The position numbers and the translations under genes are program-made. From Austropuccinia psidii (Eukaryota > Basidiomycota > Pucciniomycetes > Pucciniales > Sphaerophragmiaceae): a DNA stretch of 64,000 bases. Under the pieces are notes generated by a model. The model was not told where the DNA came from, did no database searches, and worked only from the letters and a program-made list of their open reading frames with translations. Of this stretch, positions 12,815 through 24,392 are shown one piece after another (the stretch's first letter is position 1; the number at the start of each line of letters is the position of its first letter). The stretch lies in the NCBI GenBank assembly GCA_023105745.1, contig JALGQZ010000014.1, positions 4,621,888 through 4,685,887 of the forward strand. The letters run 5' to 3'.

Positions 12815-13215
12815 GGTCCTAGATAAGACCTTAAACAGTCTGAATCATTTATTTATCTTTCATCAAGACACTTCAACAAAATTCAACTCAAGAAAAGGTC
12901 CTTGATAAGGCCTTAAACTGTTTAAATCATTTTTTATCAAAGAAACTTCAAGAACTCAAGCAAAGGTCCTTGATATGACCTTAAACTGTCCAAATATTCT
13001 ATATTTTATTTATCATCAACAGTTTAACTCTATAAATGGTCCTTGATAAGACTCTTAAACTGTCTCAATAATTCTCTTATAGTACTTATTCAAAATCAAT
13101 AGTCAATAAAGGTCCTGAGTATGACCTTAAACTGCCTCATGAACATTATTTTATGCTAATTACAGTCTCAGGACTAAAGCAGAGGTCCTGGATAAGACCT
13201 TAAACTATACCAATT
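12815..13215. repeat. Degenerate ~73-bp tandem repeat, six units
   Basis: Six copies of a core close to GGTCCTTGATAAGACCTTAA start at 12815, 12897, 12965, 13038, 13111 and 13183, i.e. spaced 82, 68, 73, 73 and 72 bp. The core contains GGTC...GACC, which can pair as a small hairpin; the spacers are poorly conserved. 12505-12814 and 13216-13365 hold no other feature I can name. Confidence 0.8.
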
Positions 13216-13368
13216 TATTATTATTATTATTCATTCATATTATTTTAGGGCAACACTGGTGGAAACAATTGACTAAAAGGAGTTATTAATAGCTGGAAGG
13301 ATTTTTTTTCAAATGGAGAGGGAAATCATCCTAAGTCAGTATTAATGATATAGGACAACATTAATATG

Positions 13369-13425
13369 AATAAAAAAACAAAAAAAAAAACAAAAAAAAA
13401 CAAAAAAAAACAAAAAAAAACAAGA
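13369..13425. repeat. A-rich microsatellite, (A8-9 C)n
   Basis: Runs of eight to nine A separated by single C, at least four units. Low-complexity sequence; the overlapping lysine-rich ORF is an artefact. Confidence 0.85.
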
Positions 13426-13601
13426 AGAAACAACAGGGTACAAATCAAATATGAAGAAATGGAGATTCAAAATCAATATAACAAGCCATCAAGAAAACTA
13501 TCAGCTGAATTTATTAAAATAAGAAGATTGAAGAAGAGAAATTCTCATTTATGAACCCAGGATACTGTACTTGAAACTGGAATTCTGGGGACAGCATTAA
13601 A

Positions 13602-13613
13602 TGGAGAGGGGGA
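13602..13613 (+). other. Polypurine tract of element B
   Basis: The purine run TGGAGAGGGGGA immediately precedes TGTGG at 13614. This is the standard arrangement for plus-strand priming at the 3' LTR. Confidence 0.6.
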
Positions 13614-15397
13614 TGTGGTATTCCATACCTTTTTACCAGTTTCAAGAAATTTTTTGAAAATTAAAAGTTGGAAAAAAATCAATATCACAATGACCAATTC
13701 AGGAGTTCACCACTGAGAAGACATTATTAAATGACAAAAACACAGTAATAGCAGCAATAGAATGGAGGAAAGGAAGAATTTAGCATTCAAAATAGTAATA
13801 ACCAACATATTTCTACAATTAAATAGATAAAAGGGGAATCCAATCTTATGGAATTATACAAGAGAACCTACATATAAGCCTTACAGAATCAACAATAGGC
13901 TTAATAAATACAGAAACTCAAGATTACATGGGAAAAGTAACATTGTAACATTATATCCACTCTAAATACATCAGGAAGCTTCTATTACTAAGAATCCAAT
14001 ACATCAAAAAAATACAGTTCATGTGACACAGGGATCATCTGACAGTATCAAATCCAACTCAATACATCAAAATCCACTAAAAACTTGAAAGTTACACAAC
14101 AATACAGGAGCCCAAATAAGACTTATGCAGTCCACATGCATAAGATCTCGACATTACACAGCCACAGTATTATTAAATTTCAACTCAATTAAAATTCAAC
14201 TAGCTACACGCAAGGAAAATAAACTAAACTGTAAAGTACACAGCAATTACAGGAATCAAGAATTTAAAACTCAAGAGATCCCCACATTACACAGCATGAT
14301 CACCTGGAGCTAAATAAATCCTACAAACAAGTTATACATGAGCTTATTCACATGACACCATCTTCATCCTTTACTCACCAGAATTAATTCCTCAAGGCTG
14401 TGAAATCTGACTAAAGCAGGGTAAAGGCGGAGTCATCTGTTACTTTTATCAAAATCCCCACCAAGCAAAAACATCTCAATCATAATTTTGACCAAACAAA
14501 TGGTGAAAATATCTGAGTCATATGATACCATTCTTAATTTTACACAATATCATTAATCTCTCAAGGCTGTGCAAGATTACTAATACAGTGTAACAGATAG
14601 ATCATCTGACTTTTGTTACAAAAAATCTACACCAGCAAAATTGTCTCAAGGGCAAGAATAAAACTTTACATGGAGAGCCCATGGGTACTTCTCACAACAT
14701 AAAAGGAGGCCTCTCTCTCTCTCATTTTCTCCTCTTCTCCCCATGAACTCAAATAATTATATACCAAGAAGGAGAATAATTATTCATCCCTTACTAGTAG
14801 GTTAATCTAGAAATTATTATTATTAAATGACAACTAAATAGTGGTTTATAAATAGATGTAGTTAACAGTAGGTCTGCCTTTATTATAAATTCATCTATTA
14901 GTGAAATACTCATATTCAACAAAATATTTATATTATACTCTTCTCACTAGAAGAAAATCTATATCACTATGATTATTATCACAAAATATATTTTACATAT
15001 TATCAAAATTATTTACCAACAACAACTATTTAAACTATCAAGCAATATTATTATATATTATCACTATTACTAAATTTTCTCACATTGAACTATTATCCAT
15101 CAAAACAAAACACCTTCAACAAAAAAAACAACTTAAAATCACCACTCAGTACTATTATATCTATTATTTATCTGTTCAATTATTATATTATCATCTTGAA
15201 ATCACCTACAAATTTATTATTTAAAATTATTATTATTTTATCATAGTCTGATTATTGAATAGGTCTGATAGAGACTGCTGAAAACTCTTCTCTAGTTGTA
15301 AAGCCACAATCTTAAATAATGATTTGTGAGCTCTGTAGGGAGATTGTTTAGTATATTCAGAGGGGCAGCTAAAACACCATTAGCACCCTTGGTTACA
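13614..15397 (+). repeat. Putative 3' LTR of element B (1784 bp)
   Basis: Starts TGTGGTATTCC directly after a polypurine tract and ends GGTTACA. It contains a TATA-like CATAAAAGG followed by a CT-rich run (about 14690-14740), as in a fungal LTR promoter. It then becomes AT-rich, like the downstream parts of the other LTRs here. It includes a degenerate internal duplication: 14351-14479 and 14520-14651, offset 169 bp, sharing CTCAAGGCTGTG. No second copy is in the window, so the right end is tentative. Confidence 0.45.
14690..14740 (+). promoter_or_regulatory. Likely core promoter in element B LTR
   Basis: ACATAAAAGGAGG is followed at once by a CT dinucleotide run and a pyrimidine-rich stretch, a common fungal TATA plus initiator layout. 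Position only; activity not shown. Confidence 0.35.
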
Positions 15398-15479
15398 GGA
15401 TTATTTCAGCAATTCAAAACTATTTACCTGTGATTTCCCCCTCAAGGACTGTCTTATCCAATCCCACACTAAAAGGAGC

Positions 15480-15832
15480 TCCACAACATGTAATCCCTCA
15501 TGGAAATACAATGGTGCAGTTTATTCCACATTTTGTTTCATTGGTTTCTGAGATAAATAATACTTTGTGTCTTTTTATGCCATTTTTACTTATTACTCAT
15601 TGAGTATTGACTTTACAGATATTCCATAAAAATTATATATTTGTGTTTTATGATGAATAATCTAATAGTGTAATTTATTTCACATGTTTACTCATAAGTT
15701 CCTAAGTTAATTCATATTTTATGCCTTTTTATGGTATTTCTACTTATTTGATGATGATTATTTGAAATAATAATTATTGTAAAGTTTTTTAGTGACCTTT
15801 TTGGATATGTGGTCATATCTCAAAGGCTCACA
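15480..15832 (-). repeat. LTR fragment of the ~1.93-kb old LTR family
   Basis: Similar on the same strand to the last 350 bp of the solo LTR at 41406-43340, and in reverse to the start of the LTR at 28461. It ends AAGGCTCACA, matching the reversed TGTGAGCC start of this LTR group. The rest of the LTR is missing or too diverged. 15833-16110 shows nothing recognisable. Confidence 0.65.
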
Positions 15833-16110
15833 AAATCAAACTTGTTGAAAAAAATTTCAAAAGGAATCTTGATAAATGAAGATCTTTCTCAGAAATAAAT
15901 TTTGAGACCAATTTAAAAATCAAGATATACCTGGGACCTGAATTGAAATTGGGTAGAATAAAAATGACTAAAAAGGAATGGTCAGCCACACAATTTTCAA
16001 AGAAAAGAGATTTTTTCATAATTATTTAGAGAAAATTCATGAAGATAAAATCAATTTTCAAGAGTGAAAGAGTGATTGAAAATTGAAAATTTTGGAAATG
16101 GATCATCAAA

Positions 16111-16115
16111 GTCAT
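16111..16115. other. Target-site duplication, left side of element E
   Basis: GTCAT directly before the 5' LTR; the identical GTCAT follows the 3' LTR at 26233-26237. Five bases is the usual size for Ty3/gypsy integration. Confidence 0.95.
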
Positions 16116-17955
16116 TGTGAGCCTTAGAGGTAATTTCATATACCCAAAAGACCACAAATATAAAAAATAACATATTAATATAAATAAAATAAATTTATTT
16201 ATATTATTAAAATAAAAATAAAAAAAATATAAATATAAAATCATATTAAAAATAAAAAATTAATTATAATTTAAAAATAAAATTACTTTAAATTTTGTAA
16301 ATATAAAATTACATTTATACTTGAAAAATTTAAGTAAAAATGAAATTTTAACAAAATTGTGAAAAAATAAACAAATTTGGAAAAAAGTTAAATAAAATTT
16401 ATTATAACTTTTTATCCAATAAATAAACATATAAATTTTATTTCACCATTGGATTCCTCATAAAAAATCAGGTGGGGTCACCTCTGGGTGAAATTTTTGT
16501 AACTCAACTCTAAATAAGCTTAAATTAAGTTTTTAGTATTTTCAATACAAAAGTTGAAAATCCTCAAAACCTTAATTTAATTCACACCACATGTGGTGTT
16601 AACCATCAATTTTTGTGTTAAAATTGAGGTGTTGTGTTTAGTTTAGAAGTTATGAGGAATTAAAGTATTTTCAATTGAATTCAATTGAAATGTCAAAATG
16701 TGCGCGTGTATTACATAAGTGAACTTTGATTTACATATGAGGTGTCAATTATTACTGTATTGTACTGTACAATTGAATTGAATTACATATGTAAATTATA
16801 AGTATAATACATGATGAGGAATTAAAGGAAAAATAAATTGGAAAGATTAAATTTGGGGGGGAAAAGGAACTCCAGCTCTAAGGGGGAGCTAGACCCCCAA
16901 AATCCTTGCTGACAGGCGTGGGATGTCAAAATTCACGCAAAAGTTCATCACTTTTGGCCTGGAATTGAGTTACAGGGTCTGTGGACTCAATTGATGATGA
17001 GGTTTTGATACCAACTGGGGTAGTTTTAGCTGTTGCCAAGAAGGTAAAACTACCCTTAAGATAAAACAATCATAATAAAAACAGTTTTAACTGGTTTCTA
17101 CGCCTCTGACACACATTCTGACGTGTTTTGAAGGCTCTAGGCCTGGTATTGCTATAGTAATGGCTGATTTAAGGGTCTAAAATGGCTAAAAATGGCTAAA
17201 AATGGCTTAAACCAGCCCTTTTTGGTCTAAACCAGGGTTCAATGATGCCATAATTGGCTTTTCTGTTGTCAGACTGTTTTTCACGACTGACAAGAGTCAA
17301 TTTTACTTTTGGAGTAAGAGAATTGATGGCTATAAAAGAATGTCTTCTTTGCCCCACTTTTCTCTTCATGTTAGAATCTTTTCCTTTTATTAATTAGTTT
17401 AAAACTGTTAAACCAATCAATCAAAGATTCCAACCACCACTTTTAAATCATTTTAATCCTTTTAACCACGTGAAAAAATCATTATAATCATTGTTTGTAA
17501 CTCTTATAATCATTTTTACCCCTGAACCACCCCAAAAGTGAATTAAAGCATCTTTCATCACTGTTAACTTTGTCACTTTGTTTCCAAATTCACTCTGGTC
17601 ACTTTTGGGCGTGTTTTCTCTTTAATATTCTTTTTAAAGACTTTGTTCTTTAATTAATTGCTTGCAGTTCTTTGCTCAATTAATTCCAATTGAAATTGCT
17701 CTTGAAGAAATTTCTTTTGTAGCCTTAAAATATCTCTTGTAGAGTATTTTTTGGATAAATCTTTATTGTTGGTAAAACAATAAATTTTTATAATATTATT
17801 GTTTTATACTAATAAAGTTATAAACAATAAAATTGGCGTGTTTTCTCTTAAAAATAATATTTCATACTATTTTTAATTGATTTTTACCTTATACAAATTT
17901 TGAGGACAGGAAAAGTACTTGATTTTTAATCAAAGTTTCATATCCACACCTTACA
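16116..17955 (+). repeat. Element E 5' LTR (1840 bp)
   Basis: TGTGAGCC start, CCTTACA end. Notable contents: an ATGGCTAAAA tandem triplet (about 17180-17210), a TATA box (17331), two GGCGTGTTTT motifs (17608, 17835) and an inverted repeat pairing AAAACAATAA with TTATTGTTTT (about 17770-17808). The region from 16130 to 16480 is almost pure AT. Confidence 0.96.
17331..17338 (+). promoter_or_regulatory. TATA box in element E LTR
   Basis: TATAAAAG in the only moderately GC-rich part of the LTR, followed by a pyrimidine-rich run (TCTTCTTTGCCCCAC) suited to transcription start. The same copy is at 25608-25615 in the 3' LTR. Confidence 0.6.
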
Positions 17956-17957
17956 TT

Positions 17958-17970
17958 TGGGGGCCCAGCC
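17958..17970 (+). other. Element E primer binding site
   Basis: TGGGGGCCCAGCC two bases after the LTR end. It differs from the family 1 site only near its 3' part. tRNA partner not identified. Confidence 0.7.
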
Positions 17971-18119
17971 GTGATATTTTACCTGTGACATATTTTTTAC
18001 TCTTTTTAAATCTTTTTTTCTTATATTGAAAAATTTAAAAACATATAAAAAATACTTATAATCCAAAAAAAAAAAAAAAAAAAAAAAAATCCTTAAAAAA
18101 TAATTTTTTTCATATTATA

Positions 18120-19108
18120 AGTGAGGCTTATATTTTTATTTCTTCTTTGAAATAACCTTTTTTTACTTAATTAATTGACTTTTTCATTAATTTTAGTGTC
18201 TGACAACGTGGTAAGACAAGAAAACATTGAAACAGCCTCAACAGTAACCAGCATTATCCCTGCCAGTACTGTTCATTCTGATCATAATAGTACTGTTATT
18301 GTGACTCAAAATAATCAACCTGAACCAATATCTTCTGAATTAATTAACTTGGATATAAGTAATACACTTCAGAAAGCCAAAAATTTGGCCAATAGTAAGT
18401 TTTTGACGTAAAAATACTATTTTAAGCCTTTTTTAACCATAATTATGCCTTCAACCAGGTCAGGAGCCAGCTACAACCCCTCAAGCAGCTCCCAAAAAGG
18501 TAATAGACGTGATTATGGCAGAGGCCAACCAGGTACAGAAGGAAAAGGGTCAGTTGATGACTTCCAAACAACTAAAATGGGTCATTCTGAAGCTGATAAT
18601 ACCATTTTACCTTCAAAAAGAGCTGACACCGCCACAACAAGCCTCTGTGGACATATACAAAGCCAGCCACAGTGCATACAACAATGCACTCCAATTCAAG
18701 GAGTACCAGATCCTTGCAGACCTGTGGAAGAATTGCATGAATTCTTACCTGACAGTAAGAAAATTCTTGGGCCATCCCAACACTTGCAAATTGCTCAATG
18801 GATGGCATCCATTGATGGAGAAGAAAAACATGATGCTTTTGACACTAGAATGGAGGAAAAACAACCCTCCACCAGCCAAACCAGTGCCAAAAACAGCCCC
18901 AGTGGCCAGCAGCAGCAATTCCAACGTGAAAAAGCAGCCACAAACTCCAAACAAGGGCAAAGGGAAGGCACCAGCCCCAAAACCTTACAGCCAGGGCTAC
19001 AGAATCCCAAAGATTCAGCAGGATGCCATGGAAAATGTATTTCAGATTGCCAGAACCATGATGGAATTACAGAAGAAGGAGGAAGCCAGATTAAGGTTCC
19101 AGAAATGA
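18120..19108 (+). CDS. Element E spliced accessory protein (predicted 282 aa)
   Basis: Three-exon model. Exon 0 ends with A at 18120, before GTGAGG. Intron 1 is 18121-18196 (ends ATTTTAG). Exon 1 is 18197-18394 and begins TG, so splicing forms the ATG (M-S-D-N). Intron 2 is 18395-18458 (GTAAGT...ACCAG). Exon 2 is 18459-19108, in the +1 frame relative to gag-pol. The reading frame is open across both junctions. Exon 1 is Thr/Ser/Asn-rich; exon 2 has a Trp/Cys/Leu-rich segment ([18 protein letters not shown]), a Pro/Lys-rich linker ([11 protein letters not shown]) and a C-terminal Lys/Glu helix. The order and spacing match the accessory protein of family 1 (58992-60609). Intron 2 contains the gag-pol start codon. 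There is no ATG for this frame in unspliced RNA near exon 1. Function unknown; no known domain. Splicing is inferred, not shown. Confidence 0.65.
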
Positions 19109-22100
19109 TTTCTGACATATTTGATTCCATCCCAGAGTTGTATAATGCTATAAATGACGTGAAAAAACATCTTTCTGATAAAAATGACACCATTTGTAAC
19201 AACATTAAAACAAACAACCTGAGTCTGTGCCAAATTAATGAAACACTTATGTGTTTTGAAAAAGTTTTGAGAACAATTAAAAATTCCAATAATGATAATT
19301 CTTCTAACAATAAAATAAATGAACAATCTGCCATTATTAAAGAATTAACAGATAAATATTCTAAATTCAATATTGATGACATAATTGAAACAAGAATTAA
19401 ACAAGCCATAAATATTATCAAGACAGATAACAAGAAAGTCCTTGATGACATTTCAAATTCATTTACTGAAGTAAAGACATATACCATTGCCTTGAAAAAG
19501 TGTTTTGATGCTTCACAAGAAGAAGTATCAAAATTATCAATGAAATTGAATCAAGTCACTGCTGATAATACAAGACAGACAGAGTTATGGCAAGAACTTA
19601 CACATAAAGAAGACATGTATAAAATTGAAGTAATAAATTTAATACAAAGCTTCCAACATGAATACAGAAATTCCCAAAGGTGTAGCAACAGTAAAATGAA
19701 TGACATTGAACAATTACTGAACACCTTACCAAGAATGTCTACACCTCTAAATCAAAATGAGGGCACAAGAATTTCAAATCCACAAGTATTGGATCCTGAT
19801 AATTCACAATTAAAAAATGAATTATCCACTTCTTTTCATAACTTGGAACCATCAATGGGCCAAGCACTCTTGAAAGAAGTTCCAAAACTTAAAGAATGGC
19901 CTCACTTCAGTGGTGAAGGAGAGTATGACCATATGGAATTCATTAGAGGTATTGACATGATCAAAGAGGATTTTGAATTACCAGACAGATTGGTAACAGC
20001 CAGGTTTAACACCTTGTTTACCAGATCAGCTCACAGATGGTACATCAAAATAAGACAAGCACATGGACACCAGAGTTGGACTTGGTGGAAAACCCAAATC
20101 ATCAACAAATGGGCAAATGATGCTTGGAGGTTTAAAGTTGAAACAGCCTTTGAATCTGCCAAATTTAATGCTGATAAAGACAAAGCTTTACCATGGTTTT
20201 GCCAACAAAAGGACAGATTAACAGCATTATATCCTGACATGTCAGAATTTATGATCCATAGAAAAATTCTGAGACAATGTGGAGGTGACTTAGAGCATGC
20301 TGTCAAAAGCAGGACTACTGAACAATCTTCAGCAGAGGATATTATCAATATACTAGAAGAAGTAACCACCAGAACCAAAATTGGTTCTAGTAGGGTGAAT
20401 CTTAAAACAAGGTTTAATACACCTTGGAAAGATTCTGTGGACAAAAACCCCAAAGAAAATTCTAGTAATATTAAATATAAATCTGCAGATACAGTCAGAA
20501 AATGCCATATTTGCCAAAGCACCACCCATTTAGCCAATACATGTCCAAAAAGGGGGAAAATCAATGAAATTGACATTGAAAAAGAACCAGATGTTGAAAA
20601 AGAAGACATAATTGAAGACAATTCAGATGATAAGTCATCCATATTCTCTGAATCTTCAAAAGATATAGAAAATATCAATGCCACTTTTGACATCATGGAA
20701 TCTTATTCCCACTTACCACAATTGAGCAATGGTCAAGTTGATTTATCAAAAGTTCAAGATGCACAACTTATGAAGACAAAACCAAACAGAGGAAAAGGTT
20801 ATACAGCTGGTAACTCCTGTATAACAGAAGTGGTGATTGATAACAAACCCACCAAACTTTTGCTTGACCCAGGAGCCTTCTGCTCTTGTGTTGGAAAATC
20901 TTTTCTTAAGACTTGTGTACCAAATTTTGAAGACCAATTGTTACCAATTGATGGTATAAAATTCAACAGTGCAAGTAACCCAATGAAAGCATTAGGAATC
21001 TTTGAGACCAATGTCATATTCCCACACATAAATGGGAATTTAAGGATCACAGTTGAATTTGTTGTTATGGAAAATTGCTCTAGTACCCATTTTATATTGG
21101 GAAATGACTATTTAATCATGTATGGAATAGATTTACATAATAACAAAGACAGATACTTTACAATTGGAGACAATAAGCGCCAGAAATTTGCCTTTTTACC
21201 CTTTAAAAGACAAATTACAGTAAACAAAGTATCACCAGTCAACTTAGAGTTAGAGAAATTCAAGTCTGAACAGTTAAGTGAGGCTGAAATAAGCCTTCAT
21301 CTGACTGATAAGCAAGAAAATGAACTTTCTTCCCTTTTGTATGACCACAGAGGAGCATTTGCTACAGACAAAGAACCCCTGGGAGCAATTATTGGTCATG
21401 AAGTTGACATCATTCTTAACATTGAGAGACCTTATCCACCACTCTTAAGAAGACCTGCTTATCCAGCAAGTCCAAAATCAAGAGAAGCTCTAGAAATTCA
21501 TATCAAAGAACTTCTAGACCTTGGTGTAATAAGAAAAGTAGGCCACAATGAGGAAGTAGAAATAACTACACCAGTCATAGTGGCGTGGCATAATGGAAAA
21601 TCCAGAATGGTTGGGGACTTTAGAGCTCTGAACACTTACACTGTTCCAGACAGATACCCAATACCAAAAATCCAAATTGCCCTTACTCAAATATCTCAAG
21701 CAGTGTATATAACCACTATGGATGCCCTTAAAGGATTCCATCAAAATGTAGTAACACCAAGAGCAAGAAAATATTTGAGAATTATTGTTCATTGTGGAGT
21801 GTATGAATACTTAAGGATGCCCTTTGGTATCAAAAATGCACCTTCACACTTCCAAAGAATGATGAATGAAATCTTCCCTGAAGAACTCTCAGAGGGATGG
21901 TTAATCATTTACATTGATGACATTATTATCTGTTCAAAGACTTGGGAGGAGCACATGTACAGATTATCAAGAGTTTTGACAAAAATCCAATCAGTAAACA
22001 TGAAAATCTCCTTGAAGAAATGTCATTTTGGATTTAAAGAACTTAAGGCACTAGGACATGTTGTATCTGGTTTGTCCCTTGGAATTGATAAAAACAAAGT

Positions 22101-24369
22101 TGCAGCAGTATTGTTAAAACCCATGCCTCAGAATAAGAAGGAAATTCAGTCATTCTTAGGTTTTGCAGGATATTACAGGCAGCACATTAAAGACTTTGCA
22201 TCCATAGCAAGACCACTTTATAAGTTGTGTGACAAAGACACAGTATTTGAGATGACTGTTGACAGAGTCAAAGCTTTTGAGTCTCTAAGAGAAGCATTGA
22301 CCACTGCTCCACTCTTACTGATGCCAGACTTTAAATTGCCTTTCAAACTGTATATTGATGCATCAGGGGATGGACTAGGTGCTGCACTTCACCAAGTTCA
22401 GATCATAAATGACAAACCTGTAGAAGGACCAATATGTTTCATATCCAGGCAAATCAAACCAACTGAAGCCAGATATGGAGCAAGTCAAATGGAATGTCTA
22501 TGCCTTGTCTGGGCCTTAGAGAAATTGAACTATTTCTTAGAGGGATGTGTTTTTGAAGTAATAACAGATTGTACAGCTGTGAAATCACTTTTGAACATGA
22601 AAACACCTAACAGACACATGCTCAGATGGCAAATAGCCATACAAGAATACAGAGGCAATATGACTATTGTTCATAAGGATGGGAATATTCATAAGAATGC
22701 AGATGGACTAAGCAGATGGCCATTACCAAATAACATTGATAATCCTGCTTATGTTCCAGAAGAAGCTTCACCACAAATTCCAATAGAAGGAATAAGTGTT
22801 ACAGACTTGAACACCACCTTCTTTGAAGAAGTCAGAAATACTTACACTCAAGATAAGAATTGTAGCATCTTATGCCAATTACTTAACAAAGACTGTAAAG
22901 ACAACTCTCTAATACATGCCTTGGATGAAGTATGGAGAAAATCTTATAATGAAGGAAGATTTCACCTACTGGATGGTATAATTTACCACAGAACCAAGCA
23001 CACATGTGTCATGACAGTTGTAGACAGGTCATTAATCAATCTTGTACTTAAAGAATGCCATGATAGTCCCTTTTCAGGACATCTTTCTGAAGACAGAACA
23101 AGAGAGAAAGTGAAGACCTGCATATGGTGGCCAATGTGGCAAAAAGATGTTGCAGAATATTGCAAAACCTGTGACAGATGCCAAAAGGCAAATAAATCCA
23201 CTGGCAAAAGACTTGGAAATATGATGAAAATCCAAGAACCAAACAGACCTTGGGAAATTGTCCATATGGATTGGGTAACTGGCCTACCACCAGGAGGTGA
23301 CAGGAGCTATAATGCTTGCCTAGTAATTGTGGACAGATTCAGTAAAACTCCAATCTTTTTACCATGTCACAAAGATGATACAGCCATGGATACAGCTCTT
23401 CTGATATGGAATAGAGTAGTGTCATGGACTGGGATATTTACAAATATCATCAGTGATAGAGATCCCAAATTCACTTCAGCTCTATGGACAAATCTTCACC
23501 AATTATTTGGCACAAAACTGTCTTTCTCTACAGCCTACCACCCACAAACTGATGGTCTGGCTGAAAGAATGATCCAAACCTTAGAGGACATGGTGAGAAG
23601 ATTTTGTGCATATGGCCTTGAATTCAAAGATTGTGATGGATTTACCCATTATTGGTGTACTCTGTTACCAGCACTGGAATTAGCATATAAAACATCAATC
23701 CATTCCAGTACCAATCAGACTCCTGCTATTCTAGAAAAAGGATGGAACCCCAAGTTACCCCAAGATTCCTTGAGGAAAGACTTAATTGAAATACATCCCA
23801 CAGCTGCTAGCTTCAAAGGAATGCTAGACAAAGCTAGAAAGCATGCAGTGAGATGCATGGAGGACTCTTTTGCATATGCTAAAGACAAATGGGATAAATC
23901 TCATGCAACTCCAGATTTCAAAGTGGGGGACCTAGTTCTTGTATCCACCACTAACTTCAATAACATCAAAGGATGTAAAAAGTTAAAAGACTCCTTTGCA
24001 GGACCTTTTGTGATTAAGGCCCTCCATGGAGAAAATGCTGTTGAAGTAGAGTTATCTGAAGAACTTAGCAATAAGCACCCTACATTTCCAGTAAGCTTGA
24101 TAAAGCCATACAAATCTAGTGATGCTGAGAAATTTCCCTTGAGGAATAAGATTCCCCAAGTTATACCTCCTATTGAGACATCTGGTACTAAGAAAATAAC
24201 CAAAGTTCTTAAAGAAAGGAAATTAAGAACCAAGAAAGTAAGGGAATACCTTGTTAGGTACAGTGACCCAACTTGTGAAGATGAATGGTTAGAACAGAAA
24301 GATATACCAGAAGCCACCAAACTCCTGAGGAGATTCAGACACACTAGAAACACCAATATTACAAAGTAA
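18445..24369 (+). CDS. Element E Gag-Pol polyprotein (1974 aa)
   Basis: Complete Ty3/gypsy Gag-PR-RT-RH-IN polyprotein. Approximate residues: low-complexity N-terminus overlapping the accessory frame (1-220); coiled-coil-like helices (260-410); capsid-type gag region with [10 protein letters not shown] (488-620); CCHC zinc knuckle C687/C690/H695/C700; protease 800-900; RT from about 1000 with YIDD at 1156-1159; RNase H with YIDA at 1303; integrase H2C2 zinc finger (H1539 to C1573 onward); DDE core D1609, D1671, E1707 (35 residues between the last two); GPF motif at 1853; and a chromo-like C-terminus about 1895-1945 without the usual aromatic cage. The protease motif is D808-P-G instead of Asp-Ser/Thr-Gly, which is odd for an otherwise intact element. 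The true start may be downstream of the 18445 ATG, since the first 220 residues are low complexity. It ends 23 bases before the 3' LTR. Confidence 0.95.
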   Translation: MPSTRSGASYNPSSSSQKGNRRDYGRGQPGTEGKGSVDDFQTTKMGHSEADNTILPSKRADTATTSLCGHIQSQPQCIQQCTPIQGVPDPCRPVEELHEFLPDSKKILGPSQHLQIAQWMASIDGEEKHDAFDTRMEEKQPSTSQTSAKNSPSGQQQQFQREKAATNSKQGQREGTSPKTLQPGLQNPKDSAGCHGKCISDCQNHDGITEEGGSQIKVPEMISDIFDSIPELYNAINDVKKHLSDKNDTICNNIKTNNLSLCQINETLMCFEKVLRTIKNSNNDNSSNNKINEQSAIIKELTDKYSKFNIDDIIETRIKQAINIIKTDNKKVLDDISNSFTEVKTYTIALKKCFDASQEEVSKLSMKLNQVTADNTRQTELWQELTHKEDMYKIEVINLIQSFQHEYRNSQRCSNSKMNDIEQLLNTLPRMSTPLNQNEGTRISNPQVLDPDNSQLKNELSTSFHNLEPSMGQALLKEVPKLKEWPHFSGEGEYDHMEFIRGIDMIKEDFELPDRLVTARFNTLFTRSAHRWYIKIRQAHGHQSWTWWKTQIINKWANDAWRFKVETAFESAKFNADKDKALPWFCQQKDRLTALYPDMSEFMIHRKILRQCGGDLEHAVKSRTTEQSSAEDIINILEEVTTRTKIGSSRVNLKTRFNTPWKDSVDKNPKENSSNIKYKSADTVRKCHICQSTTHLANTCPKRGKINEIDIEKEPDVEKEDIIEDNSDDKSSIFSESSKDIENINATFDIMESYSHLPQLSNGQVDLSKVQDAQLMKTKPNRGKGYTAGNSCITEVVIDNKPTKLLLDPGAFCSCVGKSFLKTCVPNFEDQLLPIDGIKFNSASNPMKALGIFETNVIFPHINGNLRITVEFVVMENCSSTHFILGNDYLIMYGIDLHNNKDRYFTIGDNKRQKFAFLPFKRQITVNKVSPVNLELEKFKSEQLSEAEISLHLTDKQENELSSLLYDHRGAFATDKEPLGAIIGHEVDIILNIERPYPPLLRRPAYPASPKSREALEIHIKELLDLGVIRKVGHNEEVEITTPVIVAWHNGKSRMVGDFRALNTYTVPDRYPIPKIQIALTQISQAVYITTMDALKGFHQNVVTPRARKYLRIIVHCGVYEYLRMPFGIKNAPSHFQRMMNEIFPEELSEGWLIIYIDDIIICSKTWEEHMYRLSRVLTKIQSVNMKISLKKCHFGFKELKALGHVVSGLSLGIDKNKVAAVLLKPMPQNKKEIQSFLGFAGYYRQHIKDFASIARPLYKLCDKDTVFEMTVDRVKAFESLREALTTAPLLLMPDFKLPFKLYIDASGDGLGAALHQVQIINDKPVEGPICFISRQIKPTEARYGASQMECLCLVWALEKLNYFLEGCVFEVITDCTAVKSLLNMKTPNRHMLRWQIAIQEYRGNMTIVHKDGNIHKNADGLSRWPLPNNIDNPAYVPEEASPQIPIEGISVTDLNTTFFEEVRNTYTQDKNCSILCQLLNKDCKDNSLIHALDEVWRKSYNEGRFHLLDGIIYHRTKHTCVMTVVDRSLINLVLKECHDSPFSGHLSEDRTREKVKTCIWWPMWQKDVAEYCKTCDRCQKANKSTGKRLGNMMKIQEPNRPWEIVHMDWVTGLPPGGDRSYNACLVIVDRFSKTPIFLPCHKDDTAMDTALLIWNRVVSWTGIFTNIISDRDPKFTSALWTNLHQLFGTKLSFSTAYHPQTDGLAERMIQTLEDMVRRFCAYGLEFKDCDGFTHYWCTLLPALELAYKTSIHSSTNQTPAILEKGWNPKLPQDSLRKDLIEIHPTAASFKGMLDKARKHAVRCMEDSFAYAKDKWDKSHATPDFKVGDLVLVSTTNFNNIKGCKKLKDSFAGPFVIKALHGENAVEVELSEELSNKHPTFPVSLIKPYKSSDAEKFPLRNKIPQVIPPIETSGTKKITKVLKERKLRTKKVREYLVRYSDPTCEDEWLEQKDIPEATKLLRRFRHTRNTNITK

Positions 24370-24380
24370 TATTCTTTTTT

Positions 24381-24392
24381 AGGGGGAGGGAA
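24381..24392 (+). other. Element E polypurine tract
   Basis: AGGGGGAGGGAA abutting the 3' LTR. The family 1 counterpart is on the minus strand at 30953-30964. Confidence 0.9.

Larger units (their letters stand above)
5657..15397 (+). mobile_element. Element B: large gag-protease retroelement without pol (relic)
   Basis: Plus-strand element whose left end is hidden by insertion of A. It has a Gag-protease polyprotein (5657-9997), a small ORF (10646-10828), a minus-strand intron-bearing gene (about 11190-12504), a degenerate tandem repeat (12815-13215), a polypurine tract (13602-13613) and a putative 3' LTR (13614-15397). I find no RT, RNase H or integrase motif between the protease and the LTR, so it would have depended on another element for replication. 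The right boundary is inferred from the polypurine tract, a TG start and a TTACA end; the matching 5' LTR is not in the window. Confidence 0.55.

Noticed and set aside
12815..13215. CRISPR array
   Set aside because: The cores are degenerate, spacing is uneven, the genome is eukaryotic and no Cas genes are present.
13366..13554. Lysine-rich ORF
   Set aside because: It is a translation of an A-rich microsatellite.
18175..18411. Exon 1 frame of element E as a stand-alone gene starting at 18175
   Set aside because: The nominal start is TTG inside a clear intron acceptor region; the split-ATG spliced model explains the frame. The same applies to the GTG start at 59540 and its copies.
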